Source: Streptomyces sp. M41(2017) (GTDB lineage: Bacteria; Actinomycetota; Actinomycetes; Streptomycetales; Streptomycetaceae). From it: 64,000 bases of DNA. Location of the stretch: contig NZ_MWFK01000001.1 in the NCBI RefSeq assembly GCF_002078175.1, positions 5,084,001 through 5,148,000 on the forward strand. Reading direction: 5' to 3'. Position numbers and translations under genes: made by a program. Below, piece after piece: positions 19,228 to 27,843 of the stretch (position 1 is its first letter; every line of letters begins with the position of its first letter). The notes beneath the pieces were generated by a model. That model made no database searches. It worked only from the letters and a program-made list of their open reading frames with translations, and was not told the origin of the DNA.

Positions 19228-21603
19228 TCAGTGCCCCTGCGTGTCCTGGGCGTCCTGCCCGAGCGCCCGGGCGAGGTACGGCGCCGTCCTGCTGTCCGGG
19301 GCGTGGGCCACCTGGGTGGGGGGTCCGGCGGACACGATCCGGCCGCCCTCCTCGCCTCCGCCCGGGCCCAGGTCGATCACCCAGTCCGCGCCCGCCACGA
19401 CGGCCATGTCGTGTTCGACCACCACCACGGTGTGCCCCGCGTCCACCAGCCCGTGCAACTGCCGCATCAGCACCTCGACGTCGGCGGGGTGCAGTCCCGT
19501 CGTCGGCTCGTCGAGGAGATAGAAGGTGTGCCCCCGGCGCATCCGCTGCAACTCGCTCGCCAGCTTGATGCGTTGCGCCTCGCCGCCCGACAACTCCGTC
19601 GCGGGCTGCCCGAGTCGCAGATACCCGAGTCCCACGTCCAGCAGGGTTTCGAGGCTGCGCGACACGGCCGGGGTGCCGGCGTCGGCGAAGAACGCGGCGG
19701 CGGCCTCGACGGTGAGGTCGAGGATCTGCGCGATGTTCCGTCCCCGGTAGGTCACTTCGAGGGTCTCGGGGTTGTAGCGCGCCCCGCCGCAGTCCGGGCA
19801 GGGAGCGTAGGTGCTGGGCAGGAAGAGCAGCTCCACGCTGACGAAGCCCTCGCCCTGGCAGGTCTCGCAGCGGCCGCCGGCCACGTTGAAGGAGAAGCGC
19901 CCCACGCCGTAGCCCCGTTCGCGAGCGTCGGGGGTGGCGGCGAACACCTTGCGGACGACGTCGAACAGCCCGGTGTACGTGGCCAGGTTGGAGCGGGGTG
20001 TCCGGCCGATGGGCCTCTGGTCGACGCCGACGAGCCGGCCGACACCCGCCAGCTCCTCCGTCACCTCGCCGATCAGCGTCGACTTGCCCGAGCCGGAGAC
20101 GCCGGTGACGGCGGTGAGCACCCCGAGCGGGAACTCCGCCGTGACGTCCCGCAGATTGTGCCGGGTGACGGGTCCCACCCTCACCTGGCCGCGGGGTGCC
20201 CGCACGGTACGGGCCGGGACGGGGGAGCGGTCGAAGAGGAAACGGCCCGTCGCCGACTCCGTGACGGTCTCCAGCCCGGCCGGCGGGCCGCTGTGCAGCA
20301 CGCGCCCACCGTGCTCACCCGCCTGCGGTCCCACGTCGACCAGCCAGTCCGCGCCCCGCACCACGTCGAGGTTGTGCTCCACGACGAACACCGAGTTGCC
20401 CGCGGCCTTCAGCCGCTCCAGCACGGTGAGCAACGCCTCCGTGTCCGCCGGGTGCAGACCGGCGGACGGCTCGTCGAGCACGTACACCACACCGAACAGC
20501 CCGGACCGCAACTGTGTCGCCAGGCGCAGCCGTTGGAGTTCACCGGCCGAGAGGGTCGGGGTGGACCGGTCCAGGCTGAGGTAGCCGAGGCCGAGTTCGA
20601 CCACCGGTTCGATCCGGGAGACGAGGTCCTCGGTCAGGACCCGGGCGGTCTCCGATTCGGCCGTGAGGGACTGCGCGAGTTCGGTCAGCGGCAGCGCGGC
20701 CAGATCGGCGATCGTCCGCCCCGCGACCGTCACCGCCAGCGACTCGGCGCGCAGCCTCCTGCCCCCGCACACGGGACAGGGCGCGGCGGCCAGGAAGCGC
20801 TCGGCCTTGGCCCGGAGCGTGGGGCTCTTCGTGTCGGAGAAGGTCTTCAGGACGTAGCGCCGGGCGCTCATGTACGTGCCCTGGTAGGGGCGTTGGATGC
20901 GCTCAGCGTCCCGCACCGGATGCACGGTGACGACCGGCTGCTCGTCGGTGAAGAGGATCCACTCCCGATCCGCGGCGGGAAGTTCGCGCCAGGGCCGGTC
21001 CACGTCGTACCCGAGGGCGTCGAGGACGTCCCGCAGGTTCTTGCCCTGCCAGGCACCCGGCCAGGCCGCGACGGCGCCCTCGCGGATCGACAGCGCCGGA
21101 TCGGGGACAAGCAACTCCTCGCTCGTCCGGTGCACTTGGCCCAGGCCGTGACATTCGGGGCAGGCGCCGGCGGCCGTGTTCGGTGAGAACGCGTCCGAGT
21201 CGAGCCGTTCCGCGCCCGCCGGGTAGTCGCCGGCCCGGGAGAACAGCATCCGCAGCGAGTTCGACAGGTTGGTGACCGTGCCCACCGACGAACGGGAGGT
21301 CGGCGCCGACCTGCGCTGCTGGAGCGACACCGCGGGCGGCAGCCCCGTGATCTCCCCGACCTTGGGCGCCCCGACCTGGTGGATCAGCCGCCGCGCGTAC
21401 GGCGCCACCGACTCGAAGTACCGGCGCTGCGCCTCCGCGTACACCGTCCCGAACGCGAGCGACGACTTCCCGGACCCGGACACACCGGTGAACACCGCGA
21501 GCACGTCCCGCGGGATGTCGACGTCCACCCCCCGCAGGTTGTGCTCCCGGGCGCCGCGGACGCGGACGTACGGGTCGTGCGGGCTGCCGTCGGGAAGGGG
21601 CAT
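19228..21603 (-). CDS. UvrA-like ABC ATPase (UvrA2/DrrC class)
   Basis: 791 aa, shorter than housekeeping UvrA (about 950 or more). It has two ABC modules: Walker A at 40-48 (GVSGSGKSS) and near 505 (GVSGSGKST), with signatures LSAGELQRL and LSGGEAQRI. Zinc-type CxxC pairs are seen at CPECHG (near 148), CPVCGG (near 280), CETCQGEG (near 578) and CPDCGG (near 600). The shortening falls in the region between Walker A and signature I, consistent with loss of the UvrB-binding domain. In this class (for example DrrC) the ATPase helps protect DNA from intercalating drugs rather than running normal excision repair. Its co-directional neighbour upstream is unrelated to repair. Confidence 0.88.
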   Translation of the reverse strand: MPLPDGSPHDPYVRVRGAREHNLRGVDVDIPRDVLAVFTGVSGSGKSSLAFGTVYAEAQRRYFESVAPYARRLIHQVGAPKVGEITGLPPAVSLQQRRSAPTSRSSVGTVTNLSNSLRMLFSRAGDYPAGAERLDSDAFSPNTAAGACPECHGLGQVHRTSEELLVPDPALSIREGAVAAWPGAWQGKNLRDVLDALGYDVDRPWRELPAADREWILFTDEQPVVTVHPVRDAERIQRPYQGTYMSARRYVLKTFSDTKSPTLRAKAERFLAAAPCPVCGGRRLRAESLAVTVAGRTIADLAALPLTELAQSLTAESETARVLTEDLVSRIEPVVELGLGYLSLDRSTPTLSAGELQRLRLATQLRSGLFGVVYVLDEPSAGLHPADTEALLTVLERLKAAGNSVFVVEHNLDVVRGADWLVDVGPQAGEHGGRVLHSGPPAGLETVTESATGRFLFDRSPVPARTVRAPRGQVRVGPVTRHNLRDVTAEFPLGVLTAVTGVSGSGKSTLIGEVTEELAGVGRLVGVDQRPIGRTPRSNLATYTGLFDVVRKVFAATPDARERGYGVGRFSFNVAGGRCETCQGEGFVSVELLFLPSTYAPCPDCGGARYNPETLEVTYRGRNIAQILDLTVEAAAAFFADAGTPAVSRSLETLLDVGLGYLRLGQPATELSGGEAQRIKLASELQRMRRGHTFYLLDEPTTGLHPADVEVLMRQLHGLVDAGHTVVVVEHDMAVVAGADWVIDLGPGGGEEGGRIVSAGPPTQVAHAPDSRTAPYLARALGQDAQDTQGH

Positions 21604-21693
21604 CGGCGGAACTCCTGGAGCTGCCCGGTACCGGGGACCTGAGGACCTTCGGTACGGGGCGTCGATCGGGGCGGGCGGGCAAACCCCACGATT

Positions 21694-22743
21694 CTAGGCG
21701 GGGGCCAGTCCCGCGACCCGGGCCAGCCGGCGGTATGAGTCCAGGAGGGCCGCCCGGTCGTACGTGCTCGTGGTGACCAGTACCTCCTGGGCGCCGGTCT
21801 CCTTCAGGACCGTACGCAGTTCGTCGGCCACCTGGTCCTCGGTGCCGGCGATGTGGCCGGTCAGACCGGACTCGTAGAAGCCGCGTTCCTTCTCCGTCAT
21901 CGTGAGCGTCTCGACCCGCTCAGCGGGCGGCAGCGGCGGGAACGTGCCGTGGGTCCGGGCGTGCGCCATCGACCAGGCCTCCGGGAGCAGCAGCCGCCGG
22001 GCCTCCTCCGGGCTCGCGGCCACGGCGACCGTGCCGGAGATCACGACATAGGGTCGCTCCGCCCATACGGAGGGGCGGAAGGCCGCGCGGTACTCGTCGA
22101 TACCGCGCCGCATCCTGTCCCGGTTCCGCAGGTCCCCGATGACCAGGGGGAGGCCGGCACGGGCGGCGACGGAGGCGCCCTCGCCGAGGGCCAGCACGAA
22201 CGGCGGGACGGTCAGTCCCTCCGCGGGGCGGGCGTGCACCCCGGTGGCCGAGGTGCCGCGGAACCAGCCGAGGAGTTCGTCGAGCTGGGCCGTGTAGTCC
22301 TCGGACCCGGCGGCGTCCTTGTCGCGGCCGAGCGCCTTGCGCACCCCGTCGGTGAAGCCGACGGAACGGCCGACGCCCATGTCGATCCGCCCCGGGAACA
22401 GCGACTCCAGAACCCCGAACTGTTCCGCGACGACCAGCGGCCGGTGGTTGGGGAGCATCACGCCTCCGGTGCCGACCCGCAGGGTGCGGGTGGCGGCGGC
22501 GACGGCGGCGGCCAGTACGGTCGGCGCGGACCCGGCGACACCCGGGACACCGTGATGCTCGGCGACCCAGAACCGGTGGTACCCGAGCCGCTCCAGCTCA
22601 CGTGCCAGACGCACACTGTCCCGCAGGGCCTCGGCCGGTTCGTGCCCCTCGCGGACACGGGAGCGGTCGAGCACGGAGAAGCGCACCTCGTCGCCGGGCG
22701 GCTCCGCCGCCGAGGGGGAGTCGTGGTGTCGCTCGCTGCTCAT
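21694..22743 (-). CDS. LLM class flavin-dependent oxidoreductase
   Basis: 349 aa, bacterial luciferase-like TIM barrel (MsnO8-type group). Typical segments are RFSVLDRSRVREG near the N-terminus, ELERLGYHRFWVAEHHGVPGV (split by the 20-residue limit: ELERLGYHRF and WVAEHHG), RVGTGGVMLPNHRPLVVAEQ and GRIDMGVGR. It uses FMNH2 and oxygen or F420, and the substrate cannot be predicted. It lies 114 bp downstream of the alkyltransferase gene on the same strand. Confidence 0.85.
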   Translation of the reverse strand: MSSERHHDSPSAAEPPGDEVRFSVLDRSRVREGHEPAEALRDSVRLARELERLGYHRFWVAEHHGVPGVAGSAPTVLAAAVAAATRTLRVGTGGVMLPNHRPLVVAEQFGVLESLFPGRIDMGVGRSVGFTDGVRKALGRDKDAAGSEDYTAQLDELLGWFRGTSATGVHARPAEGLTVPPFVLALGEGASVAARAGLPLVIGDLRNRDRMRRGIDEYRAAFRPSVWAERPYVVISGTVAVAASPEEARRLLLPEAWSMAHARTHGTFPPLPPAERVETLTMTEKERGFYESGLTGHIAGTEDQVADELRTVLKETGAQEVLVTTSTYDRAALLDSYRRLARVAGLAPA

Positions 22744-22807
22744 GGCCGCTCCGGTCGCTCGTCACCCGTCGTTCCGGCGTCGTTTCGCCGGTTCCCGGCG
22801 CCGTCCA

Positions 22808-22860
22808 TGATCCGCCCCGGCTCACGGGCCGGGCAAGGCGGCCCCGGGAGCCGCGGATCA
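22808..22860 (-). terminator. Imperfect long hairpin at the ogt 3' end
   Basis: Outer arms TGATCCGC (22808-22815) and GCGGATCA (22853-22860) enclose further paired GGCTC/GAGCC and GGGCC/GGCCC blocks. The right arm includes the ogt stop codon. Confidence 0.6.
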
Positions 22861-23358
22861 CACCGGCACGTTCTCCAGGTCCAGCAGCAGCCGCTTGCGC
22901 TCCAGCCCCGCCGCGTATCCGGTGAGCGCCCCGTTCGCGCCGATCACCCGGTGGCAGGGGCGGACGACCAGCAGGGGGTTCGCGCCGATCGCCGTACCGA
23001 CGGCCCGGACGGCGGCCCGGGACGCGCCGATCCGCGCGGTGATCTCCCCGTAGCTGAGCGTCGTGCCGTACGGGATGTCCTCCAGGGCCTTCCAGACGCG
23101 CTGCCGGAAGTCGGTGCCACCGGGCACGTACTCGATGTCGAACGAGGTCAGCCCGCCTTCGAAGTACGAACGGAGCTGTGCGCCGATCTCCCGGAAGGCG
23201 TCCGGGTCCTCGCGCCAGCCGTCCTGGACGACCGCGCCGTTCTTCTGGCCGGGGAGCGACAGCGCGGCGAGCGCGGTCCCGCCCTTGGCCGTCGGGGACT
23301 CCCGGCCCACCAGCAGCAGCCGGCCGAGCGGGCTGTCCATCGTCGTGTAGACCGTCAT
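22858..23358 (-). CDS. ogt: Methylated-DNA-[protein]-cysteine S-methyltransferase
   Basis: 166 aa. The active-site motif is PCHRVIGANGALTGYAAGLE, with VVRPCHRV giving the acceptor Cys near residue 133. The HTH-like IPYGTTLSYGEI and the arginine-finger region RAVGTAIGANPL precede it. It removes alkyl groups from O6-guanine onto its own Cys in a suicide reaction. The length fits Ogt, with no AdaA domain. ATG 23358 has AAGGAA about 11 bp upstream. The longer upstream frame is non-coding. Confidence 0.93.
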   Translation of the reverse strand: MTVYTTMDSPLGRLLLVGRESPTAKGGTALAALSLPGQKNGAVVQDGWREDPDAFREIGAQLRSYFEGGLTSFDIEYVPGGTDFRQRVWKALEDIPYGTTLSYGEITARIGASRAAVRAVGTAIGANPLLVVRPCHRVIGANGALTGYAAGLERKRLLLDLENVPV

Positions 23359-23537
23359 CGGTCCGGTTCCTTTCCCAGGTCCCAAGCTGTGTGCACTCTC
23401 AACAGTGCGCCTCGTCCGGCCCCACGTCCGGCGGTATTCGGACATGGCGCTGCGGAGAAGGACGGCCCGCGTACGGGGGCACACCCGGGGCGGGCCACCG
23501 ATTCCACGCGCTGAGGTCGCGCCCCGGCCCGTACGGG

Positions 23538-23579
23538 CCCACGATCGAAGACGACCGGCCCCACGATCGAGGACGACCG
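23538..23579. repeat. Short direct repeat in ogt/NTF2-like intergenic region
   Basis: CCACGATCGARGACGACCG occurs twice (23539-23557 and 23561-23579), 22 bp apart, in the 277-bp divergent region. It could be a binding-site pair. Nothing else was recognised there. Confidence 0.55.
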
Positions 23580-23635
23580 CGGGGACGATCACCGCAGGAC
23601 CACCGCACGACCACTCGGCACCGCCAGGAGTCCCC

Positions 23636-24409
23636 ATGGTCTGGATCCCGCAGATCGCCGATCTCGTCGACCGGATCGGCGCCGCCGACCTCGCCGACGC
23701 GCTGCGCGACCCCGCGTCGGCCACCGTACCCGTCGCCCTCGACGACCCGGAGGCGGGCCGGATCAGCGGTGTGGCGGTCCTCGCCGCCTGGCTGGAGGTG
23801 CAGGACACCTGGCGGGCCGAGCACAAGGTCGACATCGAGGAGGTCGCCACCACGATCGGCGCGCGCCGGGCCGTGGGCGAGTGGATCGTGCACCTGGAGG
23901 GTCCCGACGGCGAGCGCGCCGGAGTGCCCGTGGCGGTCGCCGTCGACCCCGCCTCCAAACTCCCCGTGCGCATCCACCACTCCCGCCGGCCCCTGCTCGG
24001 CCGGCACGTCGTGCGCCGCCCGATGCTCGAACCCGACCCCGCCGTCCACGCCTCCGACGTCGTGGGCGCCTACACGGCGGCCCTCGACGCGGGCGACACC
24101 GCGGCCGTCGTCGCCGCGTTCGGCCCGGACGGCACCTTCCGCGGGCCCTCCGAGGAGACGTACCGCCACGCCGGGCCCGAGGAACTGACCGAGCTGTACG
24201 ACGCCCTCTTCGCCGCCGGCGGCGGAATCCCGCTCAAACTGTGCACCGTGACCGAGGACGGCACCCGCAGCGCCTTCGAGTACATCTGCGACCGCTGGGG
24301 CGACGCCGACCTGCCGCCGCAGCCGGGGCTGGCGGTCTGCACGCGGGGCGGCGACGGGCTGATCCTGTCGGCCCGGATGTACGACGACGTGGAAGGGCCC
24401 GTCGAGTAG
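23636..24409 (+). CDS. NTF2-like (SnoaL-type) domain protein, function unknown
   Basis: 257 aa, cytosolic. Residues 137-250 look like a SnoaL/NTF2 fold (VVGAYTAALDAGDTAAVVAAF, then GTFRGPSEETYRHAG). Residues 20-135 may be a second, more diverged copy. No catalytic residues can be named. Such proteins are often cyclases, isomerases or ligand binders. ATG 23636 has CAGGAG 5-10 bp upstream. It is followed by an aldo/keto reductase on the same strand after 78 bp. Confidence 0.7.
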   Translation: MVWIPQIADLVDRIGAADLADALRDPASATVPVALDDPEAGRISGVAVLAAWLEVQDTWRAEHKVDIEEVATTIGARRAVGEWIVHLEGPDGERAGVPVAVAVDPASKLPVRIHHSRRPLLGRHVVRRPMLEPDPAVHASDVVGAYTAALDAGDTAAVVAAFGPDGTFRGPSEETYRHAGPEELTELYDALFAAGGGIPLKLCTVTEDGTRSAFEYICDRWGDADLPPQPGLAVCTRGGDGLILSARMYDDVEGPVE

Positions 24410-24487
24410 GCCTGCGGTGCGCCTTCGGCGGGCAGGGAACAGTCCTCGGCTCTCCCCACCCCACCGCCAGTGAAAGCAGGAATGAGC

Positions 24488-25456
24488 ATGCAGTACGTGA
24501 AGCTCGGCTCGACGGGTCTCGACGTGTCCCGGATCTGCCTGGGCTGCATGAGTTTCGGTCTCCCCGATCGCGGCACGCACGCGTGGACCCTGGACGAGGA
24601 GGCCTCACGGCCGTTGATCCGCCGGGCGCTGGAGGCCGGGGTCACCTTCTTCGACACCGCGAACGTGTACTCGGACGGCACCAGCGAGGAGATCGTCGGC
24701 CGGGCGCTCGCCGCGTACGCGCGCCGCGACGAGATCGTCCTCGCCAGCAAGGTGAACGGCGCGATGCACGAAGGACCCAACGGCCGTGGCCTGTCCCGCA
24801 AGGCGATCATGACCGAGATCGACAACAGTCTGCGCCGCCTCGGCACCGACCACCTCGACCTCTACCAGATCCACCGCTTCGACCACGCGACCCCCGTCGA
24901 GGAGACGATGGAAGCCCTGCACGACGTGGTGAAGGCGGGCAAGGCCCGTTACATCGGGGCGAGTTCGATGTACGCCTGGGAGTTCTCCAAGATGCAGTAC
25001 ACCGCCGCCCTGCACGGCTGGACGAAGTTCGTCTCCATGCAGAACCACTACAACCTCCTGTACCGCGAGGAGGAACGCGAGATGCTGCCGCTCTGCGCCG
25101 ACCAGGGCGTCGGGGTCCTGCCGTGGAGCCCGCTCGCCCGCGGCCGTCTCACCCGTGACTGGGACTCCGCCACCGAACGCAGCCGCAACGACGACTTCGG
25201 CAGGAAGCTGTACCGGGAGGGCGACCGCGAGATCGTGGACGCCGTCGCACGCATCGCCGCGGACCGCGGGGTGCCGCGCGCCCGGGTCGCACTCGCCTGG
25301 CTGCTCGGCCGGAGCACCGTCACCGCGCCCATCGTCGGAGCGACCAAACCGTCGCACATCGACGACGCGGTCGCCGCCCTGGACGTGGAACTCACCGACA
25401 AGGAGACCGAGCAGCTCGAACAGCCCTACGCCCCGCGGGAGATCAGCGGCCACTGA
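24488..25456 (+). CDS. Aldo/keto reductase
   Basis: 322 aa TIM-barrel NADPH-dependent oxidoreductase. The catalytic tetrad is visible as Asp and Tyr in FFDTANVYSDG, Lys in VLASKVNG and His in LYQIHRFD. The N-terminus MQYVKLGSTGLDVSRICLG and the end of the barrel (GATKPSHIDDAV) fit the YakC/YhdN-like group acting on small aldehydes. ATG 24488 is best placed behind AGGA (6-bp spacing). The upstream ATG 24482 and GTG 24470 are in frame but lack a proper site. Confidence 0.9.
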   Translation: MQYVKLGSTGLDVSRICLGCMSFGLPDRGTHAWTLDEEASRPLIRRALEAGVTFFDTANVYSDGTSEEIVGRALAAYARRDEIVLASKVNGAMHEGPNGRGLSRKAIMTEIDNSLRRLGTDHLDLYQIHRFDHATPVEETMEALHDVVKAGKARYIGASSMYAWEFSKMQYTAALHGWTKFVSMQNHYNLLYREEEREMLPLCADQGVGVLPWSPLARGRLTRDWDSATERSRNDDFGRKLYREGDREIVDAVARIAADRGVPRARVALAWLLGRSTVTAPIVGATKPSHIDDAVAALDVELTDKETEQLEQPYAPREISGH

Positions 25457-25510
25457 TCCGGCGCTCCGCCGCGGACATCGTCGGAAATGACGCGCGCTCG
25501 AACGAGCGCG

Positions 25511-25524
25511 TGAGAGCGCTCCCA
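25511..25524. promoter_or_regulatory. CebR/LacI-type operator candidate
   Basis: TGAGAGCGCTCCCA differs at one base from the CebR consensus TGGGAGCGCTCCCA, the operator of the cellulose/cello-oligosaccharide repressor in Streptomyces. It lies 55 bp after the aldo/keto reductase stop and about 350 bp upstream of the next start. Confidence 0.5.
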
Positions 25525-25576
25525 TTGTGGTGAGACCGGGGCGATTCGCGAGCCCGCGGGATTCCGAATTGCATTT

Positions 25577-25622
25577 CGCGCGGGCCGGGCTGACATTTGG
25601 TCAATATCCCGGCCCCGCGCGC
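25577..25622 (+). terminator. Candidate terminator downstream of aldo/keto reductase
   Basis: Stem of about 13 bp (arms CGCGCGGGCCGGG and CCCGGCC-CCGCGCG with one bulge) and an 18-nt loop. Confidence 0.55.
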
Positions 25623-25872
25623 CATTAGGAGAATTCCGGGTTCACTTGTTCCGGGTCCCCGGCCTGTGCAAAGGTGGGGCTTGTCGGCGTGCGGACAATA
25701 TTCGCCTGCCTCTGCGCGCGTACGGCGCGCCCGTTCCCCCTCGCCCCAGGGCCGCCCGAGGTGGTCGTTCGCGGCGCGGCCCCTCCAGGGCGGATCGTCC
25801 GGCCTCGCCGGAGGGTCCGCATTTGTGTGAGCGGGAACTTGGTGACGCGTTGTCTCGGAAGGAAATGCGGAC

Positions 25873-27792
25873 GTGAATGACTCAGTGCCGCCCCCTTCTC
25901 CCGGCCGGGGCCGGCTGCCCGAGGTCGTCCCGGACGCACGGCTCGCCGCCGAGTTGAGGCAGAGTCCGGGCGGGACGCCCGCGACCCGGCCCGTCGGAGA
26001 ACTGCTCGACCGCCACTGGGAATCGGTCTTCGCCTATGCGCGGCTGTGCACGGACGGCGTGGGCCCGGCCGGAATGCTCACCACCGCCTCCTTCACGCGC
26101 CTGTTCGGCGATTCACTGCACCAGGGCGGCCCCACCGCCGCATGGCGTCCCCACCTGCTCGTCACCGTACGGCGGATGGCCGGCGAGTGGCTCGCGGACG
26201 AGCGGCGCGAACTGCTCTCGCCCGACCTCCTCGCCGACGTGGACCGCGCCGACCCGCAGACCGACCCGCTGCTTCCGCCGGAGGGCAGACGGCTGCTGGC
26301 CCGGGCCTTCCAGCGACTGCCGGAAGCGGCCCGCTGTCTGCTGTGGCACGGCGAGACCGAGGGCGAGCGGCTGGCCGTCCCGGCGGCCCTGCTCGGGTTG
26401 CCCGTGGCGGACGCCCCCGCGGAACTCCGGCGCGCCCGCGAGCGGCTGCGAGAGGCCTGCCTGGAGATCCACCGCGAACTCGCCCCCGAGGGAGAGTGCC
26501 GCGGCTACCACCGCATGCTGGACGTCTCACTGCGGCGCGGCGGGGCCGAGCTCGATCCCGACCTGCGCCTGCACATGAACCGGTGCGGCCACTGCCGGTA
26601 CGCGGCCGACCAGTTGAACCAGTTCAACGGCTCGCTCGCCGTCCCGCTCGCCGAGGCGGTCCTCGGCTGGGGCGCCGTCCCGTACGCGGCGTCGCGCCGC
26701 ACGCGAGCCCCCGCCGCCCCCGCCATGGACGCACCGGGGACCGGCCGGGGCGCCGAGGACCCGGCGCGCCGGTACGGGCCCACGCCGGGCACGCCCGGTA
26801 CCGGTCCCGGCTGGGAGACGCCGCCCCACGGAGCGGACCCCATCGTCGAGTTCCATCCGCGGGCCGACGTGACGCTCCCGCCCGGAGCGCCCCCGCTCCC
26901 GCCCTTCCCGCCGCAGGCCGCGCCCGTCCGCCCCGCGACGGTCCGCGCCGAGCCCGTCGACCCGTCGCCGTCGCGCGCCGCCGGCCCCCGGTCCCGTCGG
27001 CGCGCACCGGCGCGGCCCGGAAGGGGGCGTCCGTCCCGCCGGGGCGTGTCGCCCTCCGGCACCCGCGCGAAGCCGTCCCGCGGGGCCACGCCGCACAAGG
27101 GGGCCCGCCGGGCCCCGAGCCGCCGGAACGTGACGCTCGCCGTGCTGACGGTGGGCGCGCTGATCCTGGTTCCGCTGGTTCTCTGGGCCGCCGGTGCGGG
27201 CTCCGACGAGCCGAACGGGAAGGCCGACGGCAGCGGTTCCTCGGGCGCACCCCGTCCGCACACCGGTTCGACACCGTCCTGGACGGGCGCGGGCGGCCGG
27301 GCGGACGGCGCCTCGGGCGCCCTGCTGCGCAACACCACGACCGGGCTCTGCGTCGGCATCGCCGGCGCACAGCCCGCGGCCGGCGCGGAGACCCGGCTCA
27401 CCTCGTGCGACGACGAGTCGGTACGCACCTGGTCGTACGGCCGCGACGGACTGCTGCGCGACGCCGAGCCCGGTCTCTGTCTCGACTCCCGACTGAGCTA
27501 CTCGGTCCGCCTGGCCCCCTGCGCGGGCGCGTCGGAGCCGGGCGCGAAGAACGTCCGCTACGACCTCACCGCCCAGGGCAGGCTGGTGGCGCGCTGGAAC
27601 AAGGACCTGGTCCTCGTGCCCGCGGCCGTCGAAGGGGAGTCGGCGCTGGTCCTGAAGACCCGCGACGACGACGATCCGGCCCAGCGCTGGACACTGGACA
27701 CCGCCTCGCCCTCGCCCCGGACGCAACTCGTCAACTGGGGGGCCTCGGCGGAGCCGGCGCCCCCGTCCACCACCCCGGGGCCGGGGAACTGA
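25873..27792 (+). CDS. Sigma-like / zinc-finger anti-sigma-like / TM / ricin-lectin fusion protein
   Basis: 639 aa. Residues ~45-110 resemble ECF sigma region 2, and ~140-200 resemble region 4 (AFQRLPEAARCLLW, then LRRARERLREAC). H234-x3-C238-x2-C241 (HMNRCGHC) is the zinc signature of ZAS anti-sigma factors. A Pro/Arg-rich stretch leads to one TM helix (about 418-440). The outside part (about 475-625) is a ricin-type beta-trefoil with Cys pairs and a QRW motif. The likely topology is sigma-like domains inside and a carbohydrate-binding lectin outside. The region 4 recognition helix is weak, so it may not bind DNA. No paired sigma or anti-sigma gene is adjacent. The start is GTG 25873 behind AAGGAAA. 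Confidence 0.75.
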   Translation: MNDSVPPPSPGRGRLPEVVPDARLAAELRQSPGGTPATRPVGELLDRHWESVFAYARLCTDGVGPAGMLTTASFTRLFGDSLHQGGPTAAWRPHLLVTVRRMAGEWLADERRELLSPDLLADVDRADPQTDPLLPPEGRRLLARAFQRLPEAARCLLWHGETEGERLAVPAALLGLPVADAPAELRRARERLREACLEIHRELAPEGECRGYHRMLDVSLRRGGAELDPDLRLHMNRCGHCRYAADQLNQFNGSLAVPLAEAVLGWGAVPYAASRRTRAPAAPAMDAPGTGRGAEDPARRYGPTPGTPGTGPGWETPPHGADPIVEFHPRADVTLPPGAPPLPPFPPQAAPVRPATVRAEPVDPSPSRAAGPRSRRRAPARPGRGRPSRRGVSPSGTRAKPSRGATPHKGARRAPSRRNVTLAVLTVGALILVPLVLWAAGAGSDEPNGKADGSGSSGAPRPHTGSTPSWTGAGGRADGASGALLRNTTTGLCVGIAGAQPAAGAETRLTSCDDESVRTWSYGRDGLLRDAEPGLCLDSRLSYSVRLAPCAGASEPGAKNVRYDLTAQGRLVARWNKDLVLVPAAVEGESALVLKTRDDDDPAQRWTLDTASPSPRTQLVNWGASAEPAPPSTTPGPGN

Positions 27793-27843
27793 GGAGACCC
27801 GGGGGCACCGTGGGCCCGAGGCGGGCCCGAGGCGAGGCGGCGG

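Larger units (their letters stand above)
25457..25872. promoter_or_regulatory. 416-bp regulatory gap with hairpins and a CebR-like box
   Basis: No convincing gene. Contents in order: a perfect 8-bp dyad, CGCGCTCG-AA-CGAGCGCG (25493-25510); the palindrome TGAGAGCGCTCCCA (25511-25524); a large GC stem with arms of about 13 bp around 25577-25590 and 25609-25622, whose loop also holds TGAC/GTCA; then a ~250-bp leader to the GTG at 25873. Confidence 0.55.

Noticed and set aside
25834..25852. GGAAC...GTT as an ECF promoter for the lectin fusion gene
   Set aside because: Spacing is only about 10 bp where ECF promoters need about 16.
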